A DNA stretch of 64,000 nucleotides from Apoderus coryli (Eukaryota; Arthropoda; Insecta; Coleoptera; Attelabidae), in the NCBI GenBank assembly GCA_911728435.2, contig OU452204.1:14942001-15006000 (forward strand). Reading direction: 5' to 3'. The notes under the pieces are model-generated. The model was not told where the DNA came from and searched no databases. It saw nothing but the letters and a program-made list of their open reading frames with translations. This document shows positions 1 through 9,240 of the stretch, one piece after another; position 1 is the stretch's first letter, and each line of letters opens with the position of its first letter. The translations under genes and the position numbers were made by a program.

Positions 1-422
1 GTCACTGTGTACACATTGGTTTCAATATTTAATACTGTTAGAATATTATAATTATGCGAACCACCAGATAACTCTCTAAACCTTATATAAAAACCCTCCA
101 CGTAATCCACTGCACTTAAAATCCACACTAAACGCACTGAACTTGACGATTGCGGCTTGGCATCTTTCAATTCGATTAGTTTCGTACTTAATGCTGTCCT
201 TGCTGTATCCATTTCTGAGCTTGGGAGCGATCGAGAATTTGCCAGAGTTCTTGCAACAGCTGAAACTTGACTTGCTGGGGATATACCGTGAGCATTTTCT
301 GCGCGTACTACAAATACATAGGAACTGTCAGGTTTTAGTTCTCGAACAATCATGTATGGAGTTTGAACACGATGGGCGGCTATTACCCAGCCGGTTTGAA
401 GGTCAGGACTCCAGTATTCCAC
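1..422 (-). CDS. robo: robo exon: second half of FN3-1 and start of FN3-2 (continues off the window)
   Basis: The acceptor is TTTTCAG at 430-423 and the exon begins with a complete codon (VEYWSPDLQTGW). It reads through YVFVVRAENAHGIS, the typical F/G strand region of a fibronectin type III domain. A serine-rich linker follows, then SVRLVWILSAVDYVEGFYIRF, the start of the next FN3 repeat. The frame stays open to base 1, so the exon or gene continues to the left. These extracellular FN3 repeats lie between the Slit-binding Ig domains and the membrane. It joins the 548-786 exon in phase 0. Confidence 0.92.
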   Translation of the reverse strand, partial: MEYWSPDLQTGWVIAAHRVQTPYMIVRELKPDSSYVFVVRAENAHGISPASQVSAVARTLANSRSLPSSEMDTARTALSTKLIELKDAKPQSSSSVRLVWILSAVDYVEGFYIRFRELSGGSHNYNILTVLNIETNVYTV

Positions 423-547
423 CTGAAAACAGGATCGAAGTTGTAATTTTTGGTTCTATACTCAAATAGTTAAAAACTAATAGTTAGAGGATTTGAAATC
501 AGCTATAAAGAGTTATTTCATATTGTATGTACGTGAAACTAGCTTAC

Positions 548-786
548 CGTATAACCAACTAGAGAATTGTCATTCTCTTCAGCGTCCCAGGCCAAGCTAA
601 TGCTGGATTCGGTTGCATTTAATATTTTAGGAGCCACTGGTGCTTTAGGAAATGTTGATGGATCAGGGCTACGATGCAGAGACACGCTGGAGCCTTCTAC
701 GACGTTTAGAGAAGCTGACCATGATGATTCACCACTTTCAGATGTAGCGGAACATGTGTAGAGCCCAGAATCTTCCAGTTGGAGAT
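548..786 (-). CDS. robo: robo exon: end of Ig5 and first half of FN3-1
   Basis: The exon starts after ATTTATAG (acceptor AG at 788-787). It takes one G from the preceding exon to give DLQLEDSGLYTCSATS, which holds the second conserved cysteine of Ig5. A linker (SLHRSPDPSTFP) follows, then the first strands of FN3-1 (PKILNATESSISLAWD). The donor is GTAAGCT at 547. Its 239 bp equal 2 + 79 codons, consistent with phase 1 on the left and phase 0 on the right. Splitting both Ig5 and FN3-1 by introns agrees with the conserved domain order of the family. Confidence 0.93.
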
Positions 787-1558
787 CTATAAATAAATTT
801 CAAAATATAACTAATTAGTTTGCAATAAAAACTTTCAAGAATATAATTGAGTAAAGTAGGATGCTTGCGAGAAATTTTAAACATTATTTTAAATAATTAA
901 ATTAAACATTGTATTCAAGAGGTAGCATTTTAACACGAAATAACGGTAACCTTTTTTTTTTTCACATACCAAAACCAAACTAACTATAACTCATAAAATT
1001 CAAAAGATAATAATATAATATTAGTTACATACTGCCAGGCTCTTTCTCTTCTGAATATATGGAATTATGATAATGGGAATTGATACCTTTACCAGGCTTG
1101 CCAGTATGCCAATCCTTTATATACCAAAGCTTGACAACAACTCTTATTAATAAATACTGTATCATATTACGTAACTGTGTTGTCGTAGGTATTATGAGGA
1201 ATATTATTATTACAGGGACAGTCTCCATCCACAAACTGATATATAATTGATATATTTTCAACTGCTTCCGAATTATTCATAAAGGTAAACGTACAAATTT
1301 GCCTTATGAATAAAATAAGAGGCATGAACGTAACTAGAGGAATTTAAAAAGGACTTGCTGGAAAAAATATTCACAGCAATCTTATGGAATATTATGTATT
1401 TCAGTTTTTGTTGCAGAAGATCAACTTGATACAGAGACTCTACCTGTGATGTTGATATATTTTATTTGCTATTCACGCTGAAACTGTTTGCTTGTGCTTA
1501 TTGTCTGGCAAAACCACTGCAAAACATTTTATGTGTATTGGAAATTGTTGCTGACAAA
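787..1558 (-). other. robo intron sequence, no recognised element
   Basis: AT-rich intron sequence between the Ig5/FN3 exon and a LINE remnant. No coding, repeat or RNA signal was recognised. Confidence 0.6.
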
Positions 1559-2770
1559 TTATTTATTTATTCATTTCTTGCCTAACAGGTTTAACACCCA
1601 ATTACAAGGCAAACTCTTAAAAATTATTGTACATATTTAGGTAATTACTTTACATTATCAATACAATAACACTAAAAATTGTTACCAATACTAAGACAGC
1701 AAACTTAAAAATTCCTGAGTTAAAACTAATGACATCGAAATTAATTTAGGAAAAGAATATGCGTATATAATAAATAAGATCTCACAGTAAGGTAATCTTC
1801 GGAACGATATAGGAGGCGAGACAACTGGGCCCTAAACCCAAGTAGTGTTTGGTCAAAGTAATCGACCTCACTGCTGATCCCTCGTGCATTGCACTCTTGT
1901 AATGCTCTAAACAGAGGTGCCCTATACTCATAGTTGGTACGAAGTGTATGGATATGGAATAACCTAGCATTTCTGGAAAAAAACCGTGGAATGTTGAAGC
2001 CAATCCGCTGCAGCAGCTGAGGACAGTCAATCATACCATTAATTATTTTAAAGGAACACCTGTCCATCATATAATCTACATGTAGCCAAAGAGTTCATGT
2101 TAAATCTGTCAAGGAGCATGCGATGATCATATCCGCGCGACGGAAAATGCCCATCAATTTTGAACGCTAAGTACGAGTACTTGAGAAATCTACGCTGAAC
2201 ACTCTCAACCTGTCTTATATGTACTTGATAGACGGGAGCATACTCAAGCTTAGATCTGATTAACGCATTGAACAAATTGGTCAGACACTCAACGTTGTTA
2301 AATTCTTTAGTTATTCGAAACAAAAAATCAAGCATACGAAAAGAGTCCCATAGTAGGTGATGTGTATGGGTTGTAAATTGTAAGTTGGTGTCCACATAGA
2401 ATGGTATTACATAACCGGTAGGGAAACATATGTGTGCTCTGCGACCTGGAGAATACAGCAAGTTAGCATTTTCCCACATTCAAAGGCAGTTTGTTAGTAT
2501 GGCACCACAGCTCGAGCCTCGACAGATCAGCCTGCAACAATTCGCAATCAGCAAGAGATCGAACAGCTCTGTAAATCTTGTAGTCATCTGCGAAAATCAA
2601 GTAACTGCTCAAAAAGCCTTCCGATATGTCATTAATGAAAATGGAGAAAATAAAGGGAGCAAGACAACTGCCCTGTGGGGCACCACTGGTAGGTATGAAA
2701 TAATCAGACCTATGTCCATTGTATATTCAACGAACTGTTTACGATTAGTTAGGTAAGTATAAAAATTATA
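1559..2770 (-). pseudogene. LINE fragment A1: reverse transcriptase C-terminal part and 3' end
   Basis: This is a 5'-truncated non-LTR retrotransposon on the minus strand. Translated pieces include FRMLDFLFRITKEFNNV, ESVQRRFLKYS and DHRMLLDRFN, the region downstream of the catalytic palm in Jockey/CR1-like reverse transcriptases. The plus strand near 2650-2690 is the complement of the GAPQG block. The minus-strand 3' end runs ...CCTGTTAGGCAAGAAATGAA followed by (TAAA)n at 1559-1575. It is the same family as the plus-strand copy at 32545-34009 and is highly similar over the shared 1.2 kb. Several frameshifts break the reading frame, so it is dead. Confidence 0.85.
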
Positions 2771-3130
2771 GTCATATTACCCAACTTCTCGAAGGTTTTT
2801 GAGACCGCATTTCATGAACGAATGTTTAGGGACCTGTGACCAGTCTGGAGGAATTTTTACATGTTTATCTGGCCCTTAGTAGGGTTCTTTAGATTGATCT
2901 TGTTTTTGTGGATTTTTATAAGGGATTCCATAAGCTGGACCATGGCATTTTGAAACAGAAACCCACTGGATGTTAATTTTGTTTTTTGAATATTATCTTT
3001 TTGGTCGCAGCCTGTTCGTGGAGTTAATTGCAGGTCTTATGAAATTGTTGCAACTCGCGGTACTCCACAAGGAAGCAATTTTGTGGCTTTGATATATTAA
3101 CGAAATGATAGATTATTGTATATAATATAG
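2771..3130 (+). pseudogene. LINE relic: degenerate reverse transcriptase
   Basis: Short blocks in shifting frames match reverse transcriptase motifs in the right order: LPNFSKVFET (palm entry), VDFYKGFHKLDHGIL (a decayed catalytic block A, normally YTDFSKAFDKLDHG) and RGTPQGSNF (block B). It lies tail-away from the minus-strand LINE fragment that ends at about 2770. No FADD block or 3' tail is recognisable. It is old and heavily decayed. Confidence 0.55.
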
Positions 3131-4460
3131 GACCTGGATCTACACCTACAGTCATTGTGTGCCGCTATAGTATAGCCATATACTACATATTCCACTTCAT
3201 ATCAACTGAGGAAATTATAGCGACGAAGGATGAGTATTTTGAAGGTTGCTCGACATCACATTTATCTGAGGGTTTGAGGAAATTGGGGACAATGCCTTCT
3301 TTGGTAGACTAATGAAATTTTGGCAATTAAAATAAAACCTTCTACCAGTGAGTCTAAAAGAATGCAACCCCCAATTAACTGAGTTCATTAAGAATATTGA
3401 GTTGCTGGGTGGGATATGAATTGGTATGAGAGAAAGTTTATATCTGACGAAATATTTTATAAGTTTTAATAAAACCTATGCAGGTATTTAGTGATAAGGA
3501 AACTTCATTAAAACTATTTATCATAGAATGGTTGTTGGGGTTAAATTATGAAGTTATTATGGTTGTAAGTCTTGTAAAAACTTCCGAAGTTTTTAGTGCT
3601 ACTAAATATGTTGCTTAAAATCTCCTGCAATACATACTTTGATGTAAATAGGGGTATTTGTCATGATAATTTTTTGCTACGCTGCTGCTAATAATTGACG
3701 AAAATCCGAAACAGCAAGCACCTAAATTACTGTGTCGTGTTGACCTGAATTTCATTTTAAAATTATAATATACCGGGCATACCGTTTTTCCAGCAAATTA
3801 CCGTAATTATAACGAAACGAAAACCGTATTTAATATATTAGGTAGGTACCTACTGTAGCTATAAACATACACGAGTTCAACAATTTACGAACACAAAAAA
3901 AACATAAATCCAAAAAAATCCAGTAGATAATTATTGGGTATTGTAACAACAAAATTTACATGATCGTTGGCTTGGCTATTTGCTCATTATTGTTATTAGT
4001 AGAAATAATGTGCACATAACCTGAGATTTTGAAAGGTAGATAAGTTTTTAAAATATAGTTAAATAAATATTTAATTGAAATTAAGCGGTCTAATTATTTA
4101 TTTACTTGTTAATAATTATCAATTACTCAATTAGATTGTTACAAACTTACAATGATTTTATCTTAGCCCATTTTAATTTAATTGTTTGAACAGAAGCTTG
4201 TTACGTAACGTATTGAAAATGGCTGTTGAATCTAATCAGATTAGACATCAATTAACAGACTTAAACAATTAAATTACTGTATTTAGTTCGTATATCCATA
4301 GTCGATTTCATTACTTATTAAGTTTGGGCTTGGCTTAAATCCCAAAGAATTAAAATGTTTATCAAGTACCTAAGTACCTACCTATCTACAATGTTTAATT
4401 TGGAATACATTTTTCGCCAATCAATTGCCATAGCGAAACTATTATTTTGAATTTACTTAC
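3131..4460 (-). other. robo intron sequence, no recognised element
   Basis: AT-rich DNA with many short tacctac-type strings. I see no coding signal, hairpin or repeat worth naming. Confidence 0.55.
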
Positions 4461-4677
4461 CATCAATATCAAGCGTGCCACCCGCGTTTAAAGTATATCG
4501 GTCTGGTAAATTTTTCAATGACAGTACTTTGCCATCTTTCAACCATCTAATAACAGGTGGTTCCCCTTCTGGACTAGAAGCTTTGCAATGTAGGGTAACC
4601 ATACTATGTATCGGTAATGTTTGATTTGCTGGACCAATTTGGATAATAGGTGGAGGTTGATCGGCTACTGATGTCAC
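4461..4677 (-). CDS. robo: robo exon: first part of Ig5
   Basis: The exon opens after TTCGTAG with GTG ACA, in phase 0 with the Ig4 exon (...LQ|VTSVAD). It carries the family signature PPPIIQIGPANQTLP, then the first Ig cysteine (VTLHCKAS) and the core tryptophan (IRWLKDG). The donor GGTAAGT follows 4461, and the last base G completes an Asp codon with the 548-786 exon, which supplies the second cysteine. An insertion of a few residues (SSPEGEPPV) between the first Cys and Trp is longer than in the fly proteins as I recall them. Confidence 0.94.
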
Positions 4678-4984
4678 CTACGAATTTTTGAGAATATTAA
4701 ACGATCTACTAGATAAACCTAAATGAAAATTTAATGTCAATGGGATCAGTAAAAGTTGTGAATTAATTTTCTGATTTCTTTTCGCCTATTTCATCTTGCA
4801 TCGACTCCACATTAAGTCATAATCTACCTATACTTATTAGCTAAAACAAAATGTATAAAATAGAAATACATCGTAAAGATCAAATCAATAAAGATCGATC
4901 TTTTCTGAGCAATTTGGTTTTTTAGTCACTTTGAAAACTCACTTATTAAGGAAGTTACAGGGTTTTGTTAAATTTTGATGATGA
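4678..4984 (-). other. robo intron sequence, no recognised element
   Basis: AT-rich intron sequence; nothing recognised. Confidence 0.5.
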
Positions 4985-5225
4985 TTGGGTATGGAGACAA
5001 ATGCCGAATACGAAAGACCAAAGGTCAACCGGAAATTACTGAAGAATAACAATTAACGCTAGAAGAAAATCTTCAAGCAGCACTCAATAAGTCAATAAGT
5101 TCACGAACTTCAAGAGGATGATTTTGACCGCAGAGTTGAGTTTTGTGAATTAATCAAGGCCCAATGTAATAACGACCTCGATACACATTGTTTATTCCGA
5201 TGAAGCTAACTTAATATATTGTGAA
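4985..5225 (+). pseudogene. fragment of a DUF4817-type DDE transposase
   Basis: In shifting frames the plus strand reads HELQEDDFDRRVEFCELI and then SDEANLIYCE. This matches the stretch before and including the first catalytic Asp (FSDEA) of the insect transposases with a DUF4817 N-terminus, where a block like DDFDRRVEFCEW precedes LFSDEA. There are no TIRs and no N- or C-terminal part. It is a decayed fragment within a robo intron, distantly related to the element at 11335-13556. Confidence 0.6.
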
Positions 5226-6716
5226 ATATTGTAATAAGAAAGTTTTAAAAATAAATAGGTACATTTATTTCTCAAGAAATTTGTTATATAACCTATAAAT
5301 CATCTCTTTCAAATGGCGCTATCAAAATTTAAACAAATTACGATAATTTGGGACACCAATGGCGTCACATTTATATGTGGAAATTTGCGCATTACAAACT
5401 TAAGGTTGACGTGTCCGAGCGAATTTTTTTTCTTTGCTTCAAACAGATTTTATTGAATTTGTGCCAACCTTCTCGTGCTCACCGTATATGAGTGAAGTTG
5501 ATTGATTTACATTTGCTCATGCGCCTCGTTGTATTTACACTGCTCGAAGAACAGGACTGCCATGGACGGACGTTGCTATTATTACTTTTTCTATGGCTGT
5601 CTTTAAATGCCTTTATTATATGTTCAATCAGAAATTGAAAATGTAGTACCTACATTGTAATGCTGTTTTTCATTTGCTCAGCAACTAGTGGGAAATATGC
5701 ACAAGTAAATTTACTGGCAATGAGAAAAGTATGAAGTATGAAAAATCGCCACAATACAAACAATCCAAATTGACAGTTTAAATTATTTCGTTAATTTCGA
5801 AGTTTTCAAAGGTATTGATGTAATGAAAAACAGTGATAGTGAATATAGTTTAACACCACCTATTCAATTTAATAACCGGAAGTAATATAAACCCGGAAAT
5901 AGCACATCAATATAGAACCTTTCCGATGTTAGCGAACCCCAAAGTTTCAGTAACATATCTTTCGTAGTTCCCGAGAACCAACCTAGTTATCTAGTTTAAT
6001 TTTCCAAAAATACGATAAAAATTAATTTTTTATAATAAAACAATTTTAAATGTAGAAATAAACATAAATGCCTACTTTCTTGTTGCAACCAACATAAATA
6101 CAAAGCTTAGTTGTAAGAAGCAAAAAAGCACGATCTACTTGATTACTACTACCAGTTTCGAGAAATTCAGTGTAGAATAATATGATGATTATCAATTAGT
6201 TTAAAGGCGGAAATGTTTCTACACGCGCTGACATATCCTATAATTGTTATTTCATATAATAACTTTAGTTATTTATAATTTTTTGCGTTAGGTATGTACT
6301 TATTTCTCTTTTATATCTTTAAACAGATACACTGATTGTACACAGTTACTTTATGCTGTCTAACTGTTACAAATATAATAACAACAATCGGTAGTAGTAG
6401 TAGTTGCTGGTAGTATAATAAAATATAATAAAAACAAGTGTAGCTCTAGGGCAATGTAGAACAATAGCAGTTTACTTTAAGAGTTTGTTCCTCTCGACTT
6501 GTTATTGTTTTTTGTTATTATTTTCTTTTTCTCTAAATCGCAGGAATAATCTACAAGAGATCGGCGGATAGATTAGTAAAATATATTTGTACCACAGGGC
6601 AGAAAATAACGGGTACGTATTCTTATTATAGCAAGATAGTTTTATGTCTTTATTTTCATATGAAATGCATTCTTATGAATTTTAAAACGTTTGCTGTATA
6701 TATTAATAGTCGTTAC
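5226..6716 (-). other. robo intron sequence, no recognised element
   Basis: AT-rich sequence with no coding block, long hairpin or tandem repeat that I could see. Confidence 0.5.
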
Positions 6717-6994
6717 CTGTAAATATGCTCGAACACTACTCGATCCGGCTACACTCAAAGCGTTACACACTAAAAATCCAGCATCCTCACGTTGCACACC
6801 CTGTATACGAAGAGTGCCGTGTGCATTCACATGCATATGACCATTGGAGTTGTCGGAAAACATTAGAATCTGTGAACCTTCTTTACTCCAAAATACTGAC
6901 GGCGGTGGATTACCAGAAGCGGAACAATGGAATTCCACTACTCCATTTAGAGACACTTTTTGGTCCTTCGGACGTTCGATGAAGACTGGTGGAG
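6717..6994 (-). CDS. robo: robo exon: complete Ig4
   Basis: The acceptor is TATTGCAG just above 6994 and the donor is GGTAACG after 6717. After completing a codon with the T from the Ig3 exon (giving NSPPVFIERP), the exon encodes an entire I-set Ig domain: first cysteine in VEFHCSAS, tryptophan in PPPSVFWSKEG, and second cysteine in DAGFLVCNALS. The strings GSQILMFSDNSNGHMHV and VAGSSSVRAYLQV are typical of Robo Ig4. Length 278 bp = 2 + 92 codons, ending in phase 0. Confidence 0.95.
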
Positions 6995-7934
6995 CTGCAA
7001 TAAAGAAAACTAGTGTACAGGCTGATTTTTTTTTGAGTGGCTTAATCAAAAATCTTAAGAACTATGAAAGGTATATTTTTGGACTTTATTTACTAACTTT
7101 ATTATTTTACAAGCGGCCAAGAAAAATTGAGATCGAATGGAATATATCATTACATTTCTTGCATCTCTAATAATGAAAGAAAGAATATATCGATACATTT
7201 CTTGGATCTCTATGACCCAGTTCATTGAACTTTTTTTTATTATTATGAAAATGTGCTGGAATATGTTTATGGTAAAAATCTTCAAACAAAGTGTGGCATC
7301 ACCGAATTTCTCATCTTTTCTTGATTGTTGCCAGATATTGAATGAATTGAATTGAATGAAATAAAAATAATATGGAACCAAATTATTTGAGCAAAAATAA
7401 CAAACTTGGGGGAATAAAGTTTATGTTAAATGAAGCATCTGCGCGTGTATCGGGTGTAAATAGATTTCGTATTAATTACGGTATTGCGCGAATAATGAGT
7501 ACGAGGTGTAGGATAGCGATAATTTAAAAAAACAGTCTGGCAGTACAGTATTGTTAGTTGTGGTAAATTGATATTACTGCTAAGTTTGAAATTTGATAAA
7601 AAGTAACTCTTCCAAATTTGAGACACTTCGGATTCGCGGTTCCTGAGGTAGGTACTTCGTAAAAAGATAATTTTGGGTCTCTTATGTTGAAAAAGTTCCA
7701 TAAATTAAAATTAGTCAAAAATAATATTTTCTAAGATTCTACCAACATAATTGCCGAATATACCCTGTTTATACCTTTTATTGTCCTTTGCAGGATATGT
7801 TATGTAGGTACAATGCTAATTTTGTTAAAACTATTTGGAATTGCTATTGGTAAAAATGTTGATATATGTTTCTTAATCCATCCACTTCTAAAAATTCATT
7901 TTTCAATAAATTAGCAAACTATGTTTTCCACTTA
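6995..7934 (-). other. robo intron sequence
   Basis: AT-rich intron sequence. A diverged direct repeat of about 47 bp occurs at 7140-7220 (the ACATTTCTTG / ATCTCTA segment appears twice). Nothing else was recognised. Confidence 0.5.
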
Positions 7935-8028
7935 AGTAATTCTATAATATAATCGATGAGTAGAACCTTTGGCGTAGAACACTAAACTGACAATCGTTTT
8001 ACCACTTCACCAAAACACTTCTTTTAAA

Positions 8029-8071
8029 TCTCGACGCGCGTTTCGCTAACAATGTTAGCATCCTCAGGAGA
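8029..8071 (-). ncRNA. hammerhead ribozyme motif (left arm)
   Basis: This is the exact mirror copy of the plus-strand motif at 8093-8135: CTGAGGA, a 6-bp stem II, GAAA, the palindromic stem III ACGCGCGT, and a predicted GTC cleavage triplet. Confidence 0.7.
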
Positions 8072-8092
8072 GAATTAAAACTGTTTTAATTC

Positions 8093-8135
8093 TCTCCTGA
8101 GGATGCTAACATTGTTAGCGAAACGCGCGTCGAGA
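8093..8135 (+). ncRNA. hammerhead ribozyme motif (right arm)
   Basis: The core CTGAGGA (8097-8103) fits the hammerhead CUGANGA box. One extra T (8104) precedes stem II, GCTAAC/GTTAGC with a 3-nt loop (8105-8119). GAA (8120-8122) follows, then the self-complementary stem III ACGCGCGT (8123-8130) and C8131, giving a GUC cleavage triplet. Stem I is TCTC (8093-8096) paired with GAGA (8132-8135) and may extend across an internal loop. The short palindromic stem III is the form reported for Penelope-type hammerheads, which are thought to act as dimers. Confidence 0.75.
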
Positions 8136-8194
8136 TTTAAAAGAAGTGTTTTGGTGAAGTGGTAAAACGATTGTCAGTTTAGTAATTCTATAAT

Positions 8195-8699
8195 GGTAAT
8201 GCAAATGCAATTTGTTGAAAATCCATATAAATAATAAATTAATTTCATAAAAATGAAAGCAGTAACGTGTACAATTAATTTCAGTTGAATGGCCACCACA
8301 GAATTTCATTAAAATATAAAACTCACATATGTAGCCATAGACGTAGCAATTAGTAGTTTTTTTTGATCGGTAAATCCAGGGTTAATACCTTAGGAGTGTC
8401 CGAAGACAGTACCAAGATACGTAGTACCTAATCCAAATCTAATCTAGTGTTAAATTCTCGATTTTGTTGATGTTCGAGGTTTCTACGTACGAGAAGTCGA
8501 GATAATAATTTTTTTACGGAACGCCGGGTGTGGACTGCTTGGTTCGCGTAAAAGATCACTTTCCCGCACGCGGTGCGCTAATTTTTTCTATAAGTCAACA
8601 AAGCGGTTTCAAACTGTCAAAGGCGTTGAAGTACTTATGCCTTTTTAGAATCTTTGTAGTATCAAAGCAAATAAATAACATTTTCTACAGTTGTACCGG
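8195..8699 (-). other. robo intron sequence, no recognised element
   Basis: The left part resumes the pre-insertion sequence of the snapback element. Nothing else was recognised. Confidence 0.45.
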
Positions 8700-8715
8700 A
8701 AATATGCAAATATGC

Positions 8716-8803
8716 GAAAACCAAGTTCAGTAGGTTTCTACTGAACTTGGTTGGGTTGGGATTCCATGTCTTGTTTGCACAATATATTAGACATGGAATC
8801 CCA
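8716..8803. repeat. two consecutive perfect hairpins
   Basis: The first hairpin has AACCAAGTTCAGTAG facing its complement across a 4-nt loop (about 8719-8752). The second has GGGATTCCATGTCT facing AGACATGGAATCCC across about 19 nt (about 8758-8803). The two lie back to back. They are shorter than usual animal miRNA precursors, and I see no coding context. Confidence 0.7.
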
Positions 8804-8890
8804 CTCAACTCCTGATTAGCCCTCAAGTTTAGCGATTGCAACCCCCCACACTCAATCTGCGTTTAGTTGGTCTTCTTGAGCAGTGTTTCT

Positions 8891-9013
8891 ATACTATATA
8901 GAGTCTATTGGCATCCAAAACAGCAACGACTCCATCTTCCAGCATCCCCTTAAACAACGAAATGGCAGCATCTGCAATTACGTACTCTTCAAAACGTTTC
9001 CACTGTTCTTTTG
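8891..9013 (-). pseudogene. unrecognised coding fragment (41 codons)
   Basis: The minus strand from about 9013 reads TKEQWKRFEEYVIADAAISL then FKGMLEDGVVAVLDANRLYIV and a stop. The stretch is richer in G/C and codon-like than its AT-rich surroundings, and the composition looks like a folded helical protein. I do not recognise the family. It may be a relic of a retrocopy or transposon protein, or an unpredicted exon. Confidence 0.35.
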
Positions 9014-9200
9014 TAATAAATATTAATAATTAAGATTTAAATTGTTACTTTCTATAAAAAATTTATTAAGTTATGTTCTTGTTGCAGTTTTATCAAGTTT
9101 TGATAAACATAAATATTTATACAAAGAAAGAAAATATTCACTTAAAGTGAGTGAACTTGTCGTTGAATAATTTCTATATATATTATATAAAGCAAATGCC

Positions 9201-9240
9201 CTGAAAGCGTGAGAAGTGGGTTCGATTCCCACCTGAAGCG
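9201..9240 (+). repeat. tRNA-like T-arm / B-box (SINE or tRNA relic)
   Basis: GTGGG TTCGATT CCCAC (9216-9232) forms a perfect 5-bp T-stem with a 7-nt loop and contains a consensus pol III B box (GGTTCGATTCC). No acceptor stem, D-arm or A box is found at the right distance upstream, so this is not a complete tRNA. It is most likely the 3' part of a truncated tRNA or the head of a tRNA-derived SINE. Confidence 0.6.

Larger units (their letters stand above)
7935..8194. mobile_element. snapback element with two hammerhead motifs and a 14-bp target duplication
   Basis: A 232-bp insertion (7949-8180) is flanked by identical 14-bp direct repeats, AGTAATTCTATAAT, at 7935-7948 and 8181-8194. It consists of 32 bp of unique left sequence and a perfect inverted repeat, with arms 7981-8081 and 8083-8183 (the last 3 bp overlap the right duplication) around a single T at 8082. 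I compared the arms base by base and found no mismatch. Each arm carries a hammerhead-type core. Known Penelope-like elements have hammerheads in their terminal repeats and target duplications of about this size. This looks like a very young non-autonomous derivative. Confidence 0.85.

Noticed and set aside
143..761. Plus-strand open frames at 143-469 and 567-761
   Set aside because: They are antisense shadows of the robo FN3 and Ig5 exons on the minus strand.
8716..8803. miRNA precursors
   Set aside because: Each hairpin has only about 15 paired bases, too short for a typical animal pre-miRNA, and no conservation data are available.
9201..9240. Complete tRNA gene
   Set aside because: Only the T-arm is present; no acceptor stem, D-arm or anticodon arm fits.
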